The notes under the pieces are model-generated. The model searched no databases and was not told the DNA's origin. It saw only the letters and a program-made list of their open reading frames with translations. From NCBI GenBank assembly GCA_017400135.1, contig JAFPVJ010000007.1, positions 50,197 to 114,196 on the forward strand: a stretch of 64,000 nt of DNA, read 5' to 3'. Each line of letters begins with the position of its first letter. Within the stretch, counting starts at the first letter, position 1. Origin of the DNA: Bacteroidales bacterium. Lineage in GTDB: Bacteria > Bacteroidota > Bacteroidia > Bacteroidales > UBA932. The position numbers were made by a program, and so were the translations under genes. Shown in pieces: positions 1-8,173 of the stretch.

Positions 1-756
1 CAACATGCGCGCCACGGCGCAGACGTGTGCCCGAGCCAGGTCCACGATGTCGATGTAGTCCCGCTGGCAGGTGCCGTCGGGGGTCGGATAATCGTTGCCG
101 AAGATTGAAAGGCATTCGCGCTTGCCGATCGCAGTCTGGGTGATGAAGGGGACCAGATTGTTGGGCACGCCGCGGGGCAGCTCGCCGATCAGGGCCGAAG
201 GATGGGCCCCGATGGGGTTGAAATAGCGCAGGGCGATACCCTTGATGCCGGGATAGGCCTTCACGCTGTCGCGCAGGATGTCCTCGCAGATCTGCTTGGT
301 GTTGCCGTAGGGCGAGGTGGCCGGCTGCCGGGGCGATTGTTCGGTAACAGGCAGCACATCCGTCTCGCCATAGACGGTCGCAGAGGAGGAGAACAGCACG
401 TTGCAACCCTTCCGGCGCGCGACTTCCAGCAGGTTCAGGAAACTCAGCAAATTGTTCTTGTAGTACAGGATCGGTTCCGCAACCGACTCCCCCACCGCCT
501 TGTAGGCCGCGAAATGGATAACGGCATCTATTTGATAGTCAGCGAAAAGCCGCTCCACCGCGGCCAGGTCGCAGAAATCCATCTCCACCAGGGGCGGGCG
601 GCATCCCAGGATCTTGCACACGCCTTCGTAACAGGTCTTGTCACAGTTGGAGAAATTGTCCGCCACGACCACGTCGAAACCCGCCTGCACGAGTTCGACC
701 GTCACATGGCTCCCGATGAATCCGGCACCGCCGGAAACCAGCACTTGCTTTGCCAT
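1..756 (-). CDS. galE: UDP-glucose 4-epimerase, 3' end cut off by window edge
   Basis: Interconverts UDP-glucose and UDP-galactose in the cytoplasm (Leloir pathway, surface-sugar precursors). The minus-strand reading from position 756 gives an N-terminus MAKQVLVSGGAGFIGSH, the GxxGxxG NAD-binding Rossmann motif of extended SDR enzymes. It continues with the catalytic serine region (FSSSATVYG) and the YxxxK motif (YGNTK), then GIALRYFNPIGAHPS, which is diagnostic for GalE. The frame is open to base 1, so about 252 N-terminal residues of a usual ~340 are present and the C-terminus lies outside. Only 3 bases separate its start from the stop of radA upstream, so the two are probably co-transcribed. 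That pairing has no obvious shared function. Confidence 0.93.
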   Translation of the reverse strand, partial: MAKQVLVSGGAGFIGSHVTVELVQAGFDVVVADNFSNCDKTCYEGVCKILGCRPPLVEMDFCDLAAVERLFADYQIDAVIHFAAYKAVGESVAEPILYYKNNLLSFLNLLEVARRKGCNVLFSSSATVYGETDVLPVTEQSPRQPATSPYGNTKQICEDILRDSVKAYPGIKGIALRYFNPIGAHPSALIGELPRGVPNNLVPFITQTAIGKRECLSIFGNDYPTPDGTCQRDYIDIVDLARAHVCAVARML

Positions 757-759
757 ATC

Positions 760-2130
760 TTATTTGAATAAACTCTTGACCAGGGCGGGCACATCCGCCA
801 CCTTGACAACCTTGATCCCTGCCGGAGTCTTCTGCTCCAGGGACGAGAAAGCGGAAACGAAAATGCGGCTGAATCCCATCCGGGCCGCCTCCGAGATGCG
901 GCGGTCGGTCTGGCCGACCGGCCGGATCTCGCCGCTCAGTCCTACCTCGCCCGCGAAGCAGACGTCGGAGGGGATGGCGAAATCGAAATTGGACGAAAGG
1001 ACCGCACAGATCACCGCCAGGTCGCAGGCGGGATCCGTGACCCGCAGGCCGCCCGCCATGTTGAGGAACACATCCTTGGCGCTCAGATGGAAGCCGGCAC
1101 GCTTCTCCAACACCGCCAGCAACATATTGAGCCGCCGCACGTCGTAGCCCGTCGCGCTGCGCTGAGCCGTACCGTACACGGCGCTGCTGACCAAGGCCTG
1201 GACCTCGAACAAAAAAGATCTTGTCCCGTCCAGCATGGCCGCGACCGCCGTTCCGCTGAGTCCCTGCTCGTGCATGGGCATCAGCAGTTCGGAAGGATTC
1301 AAGACCGGACGCAACCCGGTGCCCGTCATCTCGAAGACCGCCAGTTCAGCCGTGGAGCCGAAGCGGTTCTTGATGCTTCGCAGGACGCGGTAGGAGCCTC
1401 TGTTCTCGCCTTCGAACTGCAGCACGACGTCGACGATGTGCTCCAGGATCTTCGGGCCGGCGATGTAACCGTCCTTGGTGATGTGGCCGATCAGGATCAC
1501 GGCCACCCCGCTCTCTTTGGCGAAACGCAGGAGCGTCGCCGCCACTTCCTTGATCTGGGTGACGGAGCCCGGCGTGGACTCCACGCTGCCCGTGTACATG
1601 GTCTGGACCGAGTCAACGATCATCAGCTGGGGCTTCACGGCCTCCGCTTCTTCCAGGATGTTTTCGATACAAGTCTCGCTGAAAATCAGGCAGTCGCTGC
1701 CGTCTCCGCCGAGGCGGTCGGCGCGCATCTTGACCTGGCGCACGCTTTCTTCACCGGTGACATAAAGGGTCTTCAGCTCCGGGCAGCCCAGGGGAATCTG
1801 GAGGGAAAGGGTGGACTTGCCAATGCCCGGCTCACCGCCGATCAGCACCAGCGACCCCGGCACGATGCCGCCGCCCAGGATGCGGTCCACCTCGGCGTTG
1901 CCCAGGGAGATGCGGGGTTCGTCCGCCGTCTGGATCTCCTTGAGCCGCTGCGGCCGGCGTACCGACCCCGCGGAAGTGTTCCGCGCCCGCTGAGGTCCGG
2001 CCTCCAGCACCTTCTCCACCATCGTATTCCATTCCCCGCAGGCAGGACAGCGTCCCATCCACTTGCTGCTCTCGTTGCCGCACGAAGTGCAGTACCAGAG
2101 CGATTTGCTTTTCGATCCCATCGTCGCCAT
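760..2130 (-). CDS. radA: DNA repair protein RadA
   Basis: RecA-like ATPase that drives branch migration and processing of recombination intermediates. The 456-residue product has the family layout: a four-cysteine zinc finger (C14, C17, C28, C31), a Walker A GGEPGIGKST at residues 98-107, the RadA-specific KNRFG motif at 254-258, and a C-terminal Lon-like domain. Length is normal (450-460). An internal ATG four codons in (MGSKSKS) is an equally good start. A TAAATTTG -7 box lies about 33 bases upstream, back to back with the promoter of the small membrane protein gene on the plus strand. galE follows after 3 bases. Confidence 0.96.
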   Translation of the reverse strand: MATMGSKSKSLWYCTSCGNESSKWMGRCPACGEWNTMVEKVLEAGPQRARNTSAGSVRRPQRLKEIQTADEPRISLGNAEVDRILGGGIVPGSLVLIGGEPGIGKSTLSLQIPLGCPELKTLYVTGEESVRQVKMRADRLGGDGSDCLIFSETCIENILEEAEAVKPQLMIVDSVQTMYTGSVESTPGSVTQIKEVAATLLRFAKESGVAVILIGHITKDGYIAGPKILEHIVDVVLQFEGENRGSYRVLRSIKNRFGSTAELAVFEMTGTGLRPVLNPSELLMPMHEQGLSGTAVAAMLDGTRSFLFEVQALVSSAVYGTAQRSATGYDVRRLNMLLAVLEKRAGFHLSAKDVFLNMAGGLRVTDPACDLAVICAVLSSNFDFAIPSDVCFAGEVGLSGEIRPVGQTDRRISEAARMGFSRIFVSAFSSLEQKTPAGIKVVKVADVPALVKSLFK

Positions 2131-2162
2131 TGTACAAAGCAGCCCTTTCGTGGGCTGGAAGA

Positions 2163-2203
2163 CAAATTTAATAATTAAATGTGAAGTATTTTCATTATTT
2201 TTG
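2163..2203. promoter_or_regulatory. Divergent promoter pair, radA / small membrane protein
   Basis: Two Bacteroidota -7 boxes of the form TAnnTTTG face away from each other: TAAATTTG on the minus strand (2163-2170) for radA and TATTTTTG on the plus strand (2196-2203) for the gene at 2230. The region between is AT-rich, unlike the flanking genes. No clear TTTG -33 element was identified for either. Confidence 0.6.
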
Positions 2204-2229
2204 TTCGATCACCGAAGACAAAAAGAGTT

Positions 2230-2544
2230 ATGGGTATTTTCAATATGTTCGGCGAGCAGGAACACCGCGTGTTCAACTACAAGCCAATTTACTACGACGA
2301 GAAGAAAGAAGAGCGGAAACGCATGTTCGGGGCCGTGGACGGATCCCTGGACCGCGAGATGGAGAAAGCGAAGGAAGACGGCACCTACGTGCCCGGATCC
2401 TTCATTAAGGAATCGATGCGGGAAGGACGCGAGCGCCGGACCCGTTCGCACGCCAACAAGGCCCAGAACATCATCGGCCTCGTGGGCCTGCTGCTGATCT
2501 TCATCGTCCTCTTCTACATCGCCAAGTTCTATACCCTCCTGTAA
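2230..2544 (+). CDS. Small conserved membrane protein upstream of mutL
   Basis: A 104-residue protein of unknown function. The first ~75 residues are hydrophilic and strongly charged (YDEKKEERKRMF, KEDGTYVPGSF, RERRTR). One C-terminal transmembrane helix (about residues 80-102, IIGLVGLLLIFIVLFYIAKF) leaves almost nothing beyond it, so this looks like a tail-anchored inner-membrane protein with its charged domain in the cytoplasm. The stop overlaps the mutL start (TAATG), which indicates translational coupling. A protein of this kind just before mutL recurs in Bacteroidales genomes as I recall, but I know of no assigned role. Confidence 0.8.
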   Translation: MGIFNMFGEQEHRVFNYKPIYYDEKKEERKRMFGAVDGSLDREMEKAKEDGTYVPGSFIKESMREGRERRTRSHANKAQNIIGLVGLLLIFIVLFYIAKFYTLL

Positions 2545-4376
2545 TGGGCGCGCTAAAGATCCTACCCGGCAACATCGCCAACATGATCGCGGCGGGCGAA
2601 GTCGTGCAGCGGCCCGCTTCCGTCGTGAAGGAATTGATGGAGAATGCCGTCGATGCCGGCGCCACCTCCGTGACCGTGGCCGTCACGGATGCGGGCCGGA
2701 CTTTGATTCAGGTGATCGACAACGGCAGCGGCATGTCGCCGGACGACGCCCTGCTCTGCTTCGAGCGTCACGCGACCTCCAAGATCGCCACGGCCGAAGA
2801 CCTGGAAAAAATCCTGACATACGGGTTCCGCGGAGAGGCCCTGGCCTCGATCGCAGCCGTTGCAGAGGTCACGCTGAAGACCCGCCGCCCCAAGGACGAA
2901 GTGGGTACGCAGGTGCGCATCACTTCCTTCAACCATATCGAGACGTCGCAGGTCGCCGCTCCGGTCGGATCCAATTTCGCGGTGCGCAACCTGTTCTACA
3001 ACACGCCGGCGCGGCGCAAGTTCCTCAAGAGTGACAACGTCGAGCTGAAGCACATCGTCGAGGAGTTCTCGCGCATCGCCCTGACCCGCCCGGACATCGC
3101 TTTCTCCCTGTCGCACAACGGGCGCGACCTCTATGTCCTGAAGCCGGCCAAGTCCCTGAAATTCAGGGCGCAGGACCTGCTGGGGGCCAACGTGGTCGGC
3201 GAGTTGGTGGACATCGAGGCCCAGACTTCGCTGGTGCGCATCACCGGTTTCGTCGGCCGGCCCGACACCGCCAAGAAGACGCTCGGCAACCAGTTCTTCT
3301 TCGTCAACGGGCGCTATTTCCGCAGTCCCTACCTGCACAAGGCGGTCATGAAGGCCTACGAGGATTTCATCCCGGAGGGATTCACCCCGTCCTACTTCCT
3401 GTATCTGGACGTCGATCCGCATTCGGTGGACGTCAACATCCATCCGACCAAGACGGAGATCAAGTTCGAGGATGACTCGCTGGTCTTCCAGGTCCTGTAC
3501 GCCAGCATCAAGGAGACCCTGGGCAAGCACGCCTTCGGGGCCAGCATCGACTTCAACACCGAAGGCGCCGTGCAGATGCCCGTGCTGGGACCCAATTTCG
3601 ACCAATATCATCCCACGACCTCGCCGGCGGTGGATTTCGATCCGAATTATAATCCTTTCGAGTCGTCCGGACCCGCTCCTTCCTTCGATTTCCCGCAGCA
3701 GACGGAGGCCGACCGACAGGCGGAGCGGAACGGCGGGAGCGGCTACGGAGGCGGAGGCATACTTCCGAAGACGCAGAACTACGGCAAGCTCTTCGAGGAA
3801 AGCGTTCTGCCTTCGACGCGCCTGCTTCTGATCCAGGACAAGTTCATCCTCACGCCCGTGAAGTCCGGCGTGATGGTCATCCGGGTCCGCCGGGCGCAGG
3901 AGCGCATCCTGTACGACCGTTTCCTGCGGGCGATGAACGCCGAACACCACGTGACCCAGACGGCCTTGTTCCCGGTCCAGGTCCAGGTGGGCGTGGAGAA
4001 CCGCCTGCTCTTTGACGCCAATGCGGAACTGTTGCAGCGCCTGGGCTTCGACATCACGCCCTTCGGTACCGACACCATCGTCGTGAGCGGCGTGCCGGAA
4101 GGGTATTCCTGCGAAGCGGGCAAGATTGAGACGATGGTCTACGACCTGCTGCTGATCCTGAGCGACAGCAGCAAGAGCCTCAAGGAGATGATGGACAGTT
4201 CGACGGCGTTGAAGTTCGCCAAGCTGGGCGCTTCGACCGGCCGGAACATCGGTTCCACCCAGGAGGCGCAGGCCCTGGTCGACGCCCTGCTGAACTGCGA
4301 GAACGCGGAATTCACCCCTTCGGGCCAGCGCATCCTCTCGATCCTGACCCTCGATGAATTGGAAAAAAGATTTTAG
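2544..4376 (+). CDS. mutL: DNA mismatch repair protein MutL
   Basis: ATP-dependent mediator of mismatch repair that couples MutS to strand removal. The N-terminal GHKL ATPase is intact: NAVDAGAT at residues 34-41, DNGSGM at 59-64, GFRGEAL at 94-100, then the transducer domain with FVNGRYF and HPTKTEIKFED. A low-complexity linker (about 370-415, Gly/Pro/Asn rich) leads to a C-terminal dimerisation domain. In that domain the endonuclease motif DQHA(X)2E(X)4E is replaced by RVRRAQERILYD (about 449-460), so the first Asp and the His are missing. The product may lack nicking activity. 610 residues is normal. It lies in a tight plus-strand run: the stop is 2 bases before the rhomboid start. Confidence 0.95.
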   Translation: MGALKILPGNIANMIAAGEVVQRPASVVKELMENAVDAGATSVTVAVTDAGRTLIQVIDNGSGMSPDDALLCFERHATSKIATAEDLEKILTYGFRGEALASIAAVAEVTLKTRRPKDEVGTQVRITSFNHIETSQVAAPVGSNFAVRNLFYNTPARRKFLKSDNVELKHIVEEFSRIALTRPDIAFSLSHNGRDLYVLKPAKSLKFRAQDLLGANVVGELVDIEAQTSLVRITGFVGRPDTAKKTLGNQFFFVNGRYFRSPYLHKAVMKAYEDFIPEGFTPSYFLYLDVDPHSVDVNIHPTKTEIKFEDDSLVFQVLYASIKETLGKHAFGASIDFNTEGAVQMPVLGPNFDQYHPTTSPAVDFDPNYNPFESSGPAPSFDFPQQTEADRQAERNGGSGYGGGGILPKTQNYGKLFEESVLPSTRLLLIQDKFILTPVKSGVMVIRVRRAQERILYDRFLRAMNAEHHVTQTALFPVQVQVGVENRLLFDANAELLQRLGFDITPFGTDTIVVSGVPEGYSCEAGKIETMVYDLLLILSDSSKSLKEMMDSSTALKFAKLGASTGRNIGSTQEAQALVDALLNCENAEFTPSGQRILSILTLDELEKRF

Positions 4377-4378
4377 AC

Positions 4379-5050
4379 ATGGCTTTTCTTGACAATGTCC
4401 CGAAAGTGACGCGCAACCTCATCATCATCAACGTGCTGATGTTCATCGGCACGCTGCTGGCCGAGGAAACGATGATCAAGACTTTCGCGTTGTTTTATCC
4501 AACTTCACCCTTTTTCCACTGGTGGCAGTACATCACGCACATGTTCATGCACGGCGGGTGGTGGCACATCTTCTTCAACATGTATTCCCTGTTCATCTTC
4601 GGCTCTGTCCTGGAGCGGATCATCGGGGAGAAGAAGTTCCTGATCTTCTATTTCGTCTGCGGACTGGGAGCGGTCGCGCTCCACACGGGGGTCCAGTATC
4701 TCCAGGCGCAGAGCTACATGGCGGAGATCGCGAAAGGCTCGAAAGAGGCGATGGAGGCTTACCAGGTTTTGAAGATGACGCCGACGGTTGGCGCCTCGGG
4801 TGCCATCTACGGCCTGCTGATCGGTTATGCGATGCTGTTCCCGAACGCGCAGCTGACGCTGATCTTCCCGCCCATCACGCTGAGCGCGAAGTGGTGGATC
4901 ATCATTTTTGCCGCAATCGAGCTGGTGACGGGCGTGACCGGGGTCGCTTCGGGCATCGCGCATTTCGCGCACCTGGGCGGCATGTTGTTCGGTTTCTTGC
5001 TAATCCGGTACTGGCGCAGGAAGGGGACGTTGTTCCCGAATTCTTATTAG
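4379..5050 (+). CDS. Rhomboid family intramembrane serine protease
   Basis: Integral inner-membrane protease predicted to cleave transmembrane substrates within the bilayer. About six hydrophobic helices fill 223 residues. Family motifs are present: HGGWWHIFFNMYSL in the second helix (about 60-73), the catalytic-serine motif GASGA near residue 140, and the catalytic histidine in AHFAHLGGM near residue 198. The dyad is therefore intact. It starts 2 bases after mutL and ends 3 bases before the Sua5/YrdC gene, within an apparent five-gene operon. The substrate is unknown. Confidence 0.92.
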   Translation: MAFLDNVPKVTRNLIIINVLMFIGTLLAEETMIKTFALFYPTSPFFHWWQYITHMFMHGGWWHIFFNMYSLFIFGSVLERIIGEKKFLIFYFVCGLGAVALHTGVQYLQAQSYMAEIAKGSKEAMEAYQVLKMTPTVGASGAIYGLLIGYAMLFPNAQLTLIFPPITLSAKWWIIIFAAIELVTGVTGVASGIAHFAHLGGMLFGFLLIRYWRRKGTLFPNSY

Positions 5051-5053
5051 CGT

Positions 5054-5635
5054 ATGAATACGGCTGAGGTTTTGAAGGAGGCGCTTGCGGCGCTGAGGGC
5101 TGGGGGCGTGATCCTGTATCCGACCGATACGGTCTGGGGCATCGGGTGCGACGCGACGAATCCGGAGGCGGTCTCACGGGTGTATGCGATCAAGCGGCGA
5201 AGTGAGGCGAAGTCGCTGGTGCTACTGGCGTCGGATCTGGATATGGTGGCGCGGTATGTGAAGGCGGTGCCGAACATTGCAATCGATCTGGTGGAGGTGA
5301 ACGACCGGCCGATGACGCTGATCTATCCCGGCGCAATCGTTGGAGCTTATGGTTTGGCCGAAAATGTCGTTGCAGAAGACGGGAGTGTCGGGATAAGAAT
5401 ACCGATGATGGATTTCTGTCGGGAGTTGGTCCGTAAGCTGGGGCGGCCGCTGGTGTCGACTTCGGCCAATGTTTCCGGAGAGGCGACGCCGCGACGGTTT
5501 GCGGAGATTCCGGAGGAGATACGCTCAGCGGTGGACTATGTCGTGCCGGCAGCGCTGGAGCGCGGGGCGACCGGGACCGCTTCGCAGATCATCAAGGTAG
5601 GGCTGGGCGGCGAAGTTGAAATCATCCGGGCCTGA
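5054..5635 (+). CDS. tsaC: L-threonylcarbamoyladenylate synthase (Sua5/YrdC/TsaC family)
   Basis: Makes threonylcarbamoyl-AMP from threonine, bicarbonate and ATP, the first step of the t6A37 modification of ANN-decoding tRNAs. The 193-residue product is a single YrdC domain. It opens with AGGVILYPTDTVWGIGCDA (residues 16-34), the family signature, followed by the KRR basic patch near residue 50 and STSANVSGE near 135-143. The short form lacks the C-terminal Sua5 domain, so it matches TsaC rather than Sua5. It sits between rhomboid and rsmE with no intergenic space. Confidence 0.93.
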   Translation: MNTAEVLKEALAALRAGGVILYPTDTVWGIGCDATNPEAVSRVYAIKRRSEAKSLVLLASDLDMVARYVKAVPNIAIDLVEVNDRPMTLIYPGAIVGAYGLAENVVAEDGSVGIRIPMMDFCRELVRKLGRPLVSTSANVSGEATPRRFAEIPEEIRSAVDYVVPAALERGATGTASQIIKVGLGGEVEIIRA

Positions 5636-5636
5636 T

Positions 5637-6350
5637 ATGGAAGTTTTTTATTCACGGTCTTTCGAAGGCGGCTTTTGCACGTTGGATCTGGAGGAGTCCG
5701 GACACTGCGTGCGGGTGCTGCGGCACCGCGAGGGTGACGAGATCTTCGTCATCGACGGCGAAGGGACCCTGTACACCTGCGTGCTGACGGAGGCTTCGCC
5801 CAAGGCGGCCGTGGCGAGGGTGGTCAAGGAGGAGCCCGACTGGGGGGCGCATCCGTATTGGCTGCAGATGGCGGTATGTCCGACCAAGAATCTGGACCGT
5901 TACGAGTGGTTCGCGGAGAAAGCGACGGAGCTGGGCCTGGATGAAATCGTGCCGGTGATTGGGGAGCATTCGGAGCGTCGGGTCTTCAAGCCGGAGCGCC
6001 TGCGCCGCATCTTGCTCTCGGCCTCCAAGCAGTCGCTGAAGGGCGCCATCCCGACGGTCGCCGAGCCCCTTTCGGTGAAGGAATTCATCCGCGCCTCCTC
6101 CCCCGACGACCTCCGTCTGATCTGCTGCTGCTTCGAAGGCGAAGTCCCCCGCCTATCCATCAACGACGTCCTGGCCGGTGGGCAAGCACGTATCGTCGTG
6201 CTGATCGGGCCGGAAGGCGATTTTTCGAGAGAAGAAGCGGCCCTGGCGATCCAGGCCGGCTTCATCCCCGTCCACCTCGGCCCCTCCCGCCTCCGCACCG
6301 AAACCGCCGCCCTCACCGCCGTCGAAGCCGTCTACCTTCACCACATCTAG
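5637..6350 (+). CDS. rsmE: 16S rRNA (uracil(1498)-N3)-methyltransferase
   Basis: SPOUT-class methyltransferase that methylates U1498 of 16S rRNA using S-adenosylmethionine. The N-terminal PUA-like domain contains HCVRVLRHREGDEI. The C-terminal knot contains VVLIGPEGDFSREE and LGPSRLRTETAA, both diagnostic. The start at MEVFYSR is chosen because relatives begin with M-x-x-FY; an upstream ATG at 5616 would overlap tsaC by 20 bases and add seven non-conserved residues. The ATG follows the tsaC stop by one base. The product is 237 residues, a normal length. Confidence 0.94.
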   Translation: MEVFYSRSFEGGFCTLDLEESGHCVRVLRHREGDEIFVIDGEGTLYTCVLTEASPKAAVARVVKEEPDWGAHPYWLQMAVCPTKNLDRYEWFAEKATELGLDEIVPVIGEHSERRVFKPERLRRILLSASKQSLKGAIPTVAEPLSVKEFIRASSPDDLRLICCCFEGEVPRLSINDVLAGGQARIVVLIGPEGDFSREEAALAIQAGFIPVHLGPSRLRTETAALTAVEAVYLHHI

Positions 6351-6364
6351 TCCCCGCCAGAACC

Positions 6365-6856
6365 ATGTACATCGGCCTCCTCTCCGACACCCACGGCGTC
6401 TTCGACCCCGCCTTCAAGGAATTCCTCCAGCCCTGCGACCAACTCTGGCACGCCGGAGACTTCGGCGGCGGCCTGGAGACCGCCAAGGAGATTGCGGCCT
6501 TCAAGCCCCTGATCGGCGTCTACGGCAACTGCGACGACTACAACCTGCGTTACGAATATCCCGGCCACCGCTTCTTCGAATGCGAAGGAATGACCGTCCT
6601 GATGACCCATATCGGCGGACATCCCGGGCGCTATGACTACCGCGCCCAGGCGCTTATCGAGCGCTTCCGGCCCCAGGTCTTCGTCTGCGGCCATTCCCAC
6701 ATCCTGCGGGTCGAATACGACAAGCACTACGAGATGATGACCCTCAATCCCGGCGCCGCCGGCATCCAGGGCTGGCACACCGTCCGCACCGCCCTCCGCT
6801 TCCGCATTGAGGCCGGCGAAATCAAAGACATGGAAGTCCTCAACGTCCCCCGCTAG
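6365..6856 (+). CDS. YfcE/MJ0936-type metallophosphodiesterase
   Basis: Small cytoplasmic calcineurin-like phosphoesterase of 163 residues. Metal-binding motifs occur in the expected order: SDTHG (7-11), HAGDFG (about 35-40), GNCD (about 58-61), THIGG (about 81-85) and CGHSH (about 114-118). Family members hydrolyse simple phosphodiesters; the natural substrate is usually unknown. It is the last gene of the plus-strand run beginning at 2230. Its TAG stop and the TAG stop of the convergent TolC gene share the palindrome CTAG (6853-6856), so the two transcripts must overlap. Confidence 0.9.
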   Translation: MYIGLLSDTHGVFDPAFKEFLQPCDQLWHAGDFGGGLETAKEIAAFKPLIGVYGNCDDYNLRYEYPGHRFFECEGMTVLMTHIGGHPGRYDYRAQALIERFRPQVFVCGHSHILRVEYDKHYEMMTLNPGAAGIQGWHTVRTALRFRIEAGEIKDMEVLNVPR

Positions 6857-8172
6857 AACGTCAGCGGACGGCCGCGGTAGAAGTCAATCAGACGGGACTG
6901 GTAGAGTTGCTCGTAGCGGGCACGGGCACAGTTGGAAGCTGCCTCGAGATAACGGGCTTTGGCTTCGTTGAATTCCGTGATGTTCGCCTGCCCGATCTCA
7001 TATTTGGCAGAAGTCAGACGGAAAGCCTCCTCGGCGGAACGCGCAGCCTCTTCGCTGCTGCGGTACTTCTCCTGAGAAGCGACGGCATTGTAATACGCCT
7101 GCTGAATCTCCTTGTACAAGCTCTTCTTGACATTCTCCAGCTGCAGTTCCTGGTTCCGGTATGACAGTTCGGCCGAACGGAGATTGTTGCGGTTGGAGAA
7201 ACGCGTGAAGATCGGCACGCTCAGGCTCAGGCCCAGGTACTGGCTGAAGTTATTCTTCATCTGGTCGATGAACTTGGCGGATCCCAGGCCCGAAGAAGTA
7301 TAATAGTTGGAGCCGATGCCCCCGCTCAGCGACAGGGAAGGAAGGAAAGCACCCTTTGCCAGGTCGATGTTGGTCTTGGCATAATCCAGCCGAATTCTCT
7401 CCGCCTCGATGGCCGGCTTGACCGACACCGCCTCGGCGTAGATGTCCTCCGGAAGCGGCAACAGGCCCGGCAGCAGCGACTCCTCGGAAGGCACGACCAC
7501 GTCGAAACCCTCGGGCGAAGGCAGCTCCAGCAACTGGGTCAGCTCCAGCAAAGCCAGGGACAGCGTCCCCTCCGCCTGCACAGCCGTCGAACGGCTCTGG
7601 GCAAGCGTCGCCTTCTGGGCGGCCACCTCGGCACCGGACGCACGGCCCAGCCGGGCCATTTCCTCCAGCCGGTCTACCTGAAGAGAATCGATGTCCACCT
7701 GCCTCAAAGCCACGTCCAGGATCTCCTTGTCGTAGAGAATCTGCACGTATGCCTGCGCCACGGCGACCCGGATGTCGTCGCGCGCCTTCTCCAGGTCCAC
7801 CGTCGCCGCAGCCAGGTTCAGCTTGCTCAGCGCGATGTTGTTCTTGATCTGGAAACCTTGGAAAAGCGGCACGTCCGATCCCAGGCTGAAACCTGTGGAC
7901 GTCGTATTGGTATTGGCGTAGGTATTGTCCGCGGTCAGGCCGCGGCCGAAAGAGAAGTTCTGCGAGGCGCTGCCGCTCAGGGAAGGCAGGCGCCGTGCCT
8001 CGGCCGTATTGAGCTCGATCTCGCGCTGGGCGGTGTTGAGTTCGTTCTGCTGGACCGTGATATTGTGGTCCAGCGCATAGTCGATGCATTGCGACAGGGT
8101 CCAGGGACCTTCCTGCGCCCCGGCGCCGGCAGCCAAAACAAGGGCCGCCACTGCCAAAATCATCCGTCTCAT
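6853..8172 (-). CDS. TolC-family outer-membrane efflux channel
   Basis: Outer-membrane exit duct of a tripartite exporter. It has a Sec signal peptide (MRRMILAVAALVLAAGAGAQ) followed by two internally similar OEP repeats of long helices and short strands, e.g. WTLSQCIDYALDHNITVQQNE, typical of TolC proteins. The 439-residue length is normal. It starts one base after the stop of the adaptor gene and is the last gene of the operon that begins at 12514. Substrate unknown. Confidence 0.94.
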   Translation of the reverse strand: MRRMILAVAALVLAAGAGAQEGPWTLSQCIDYALDHNITVQQNELNTAQREIELNTAEARRLPSLSGSASQNFSFGRGLTADNTYANTNTTSTGFSLGSDVPLFQGFQIKNNIALSKLNLAAATVDLEKARDDIRVAVAQAYVQILYDKEILDVALRQVDIDSLQVDRLEEMARLGRASGAEVAAQKATLAQSRSTAVQAEGTLSLALLELTQLLELPSPEGFDVVVPSEESLLPGLLPLPEDIYAEAVSVKPAIEAERIRLDYAKTNIDLAKGAFLPSLSLSGGIGSNYYTSSGLGSAKFIDQMKNNFSQYLGLSLSVPIFTRFSNRNNLRSAELSYRNQELQLENVKKSLYKEIQQAYYNAVASQEKYRSSEEAARSAEEAFRLTSAKYEIGQANITEFNEAKARYLEAASNCARARYEQLYQSRLIDFYRGRPLTF

Positions 8173-8173
8173 C

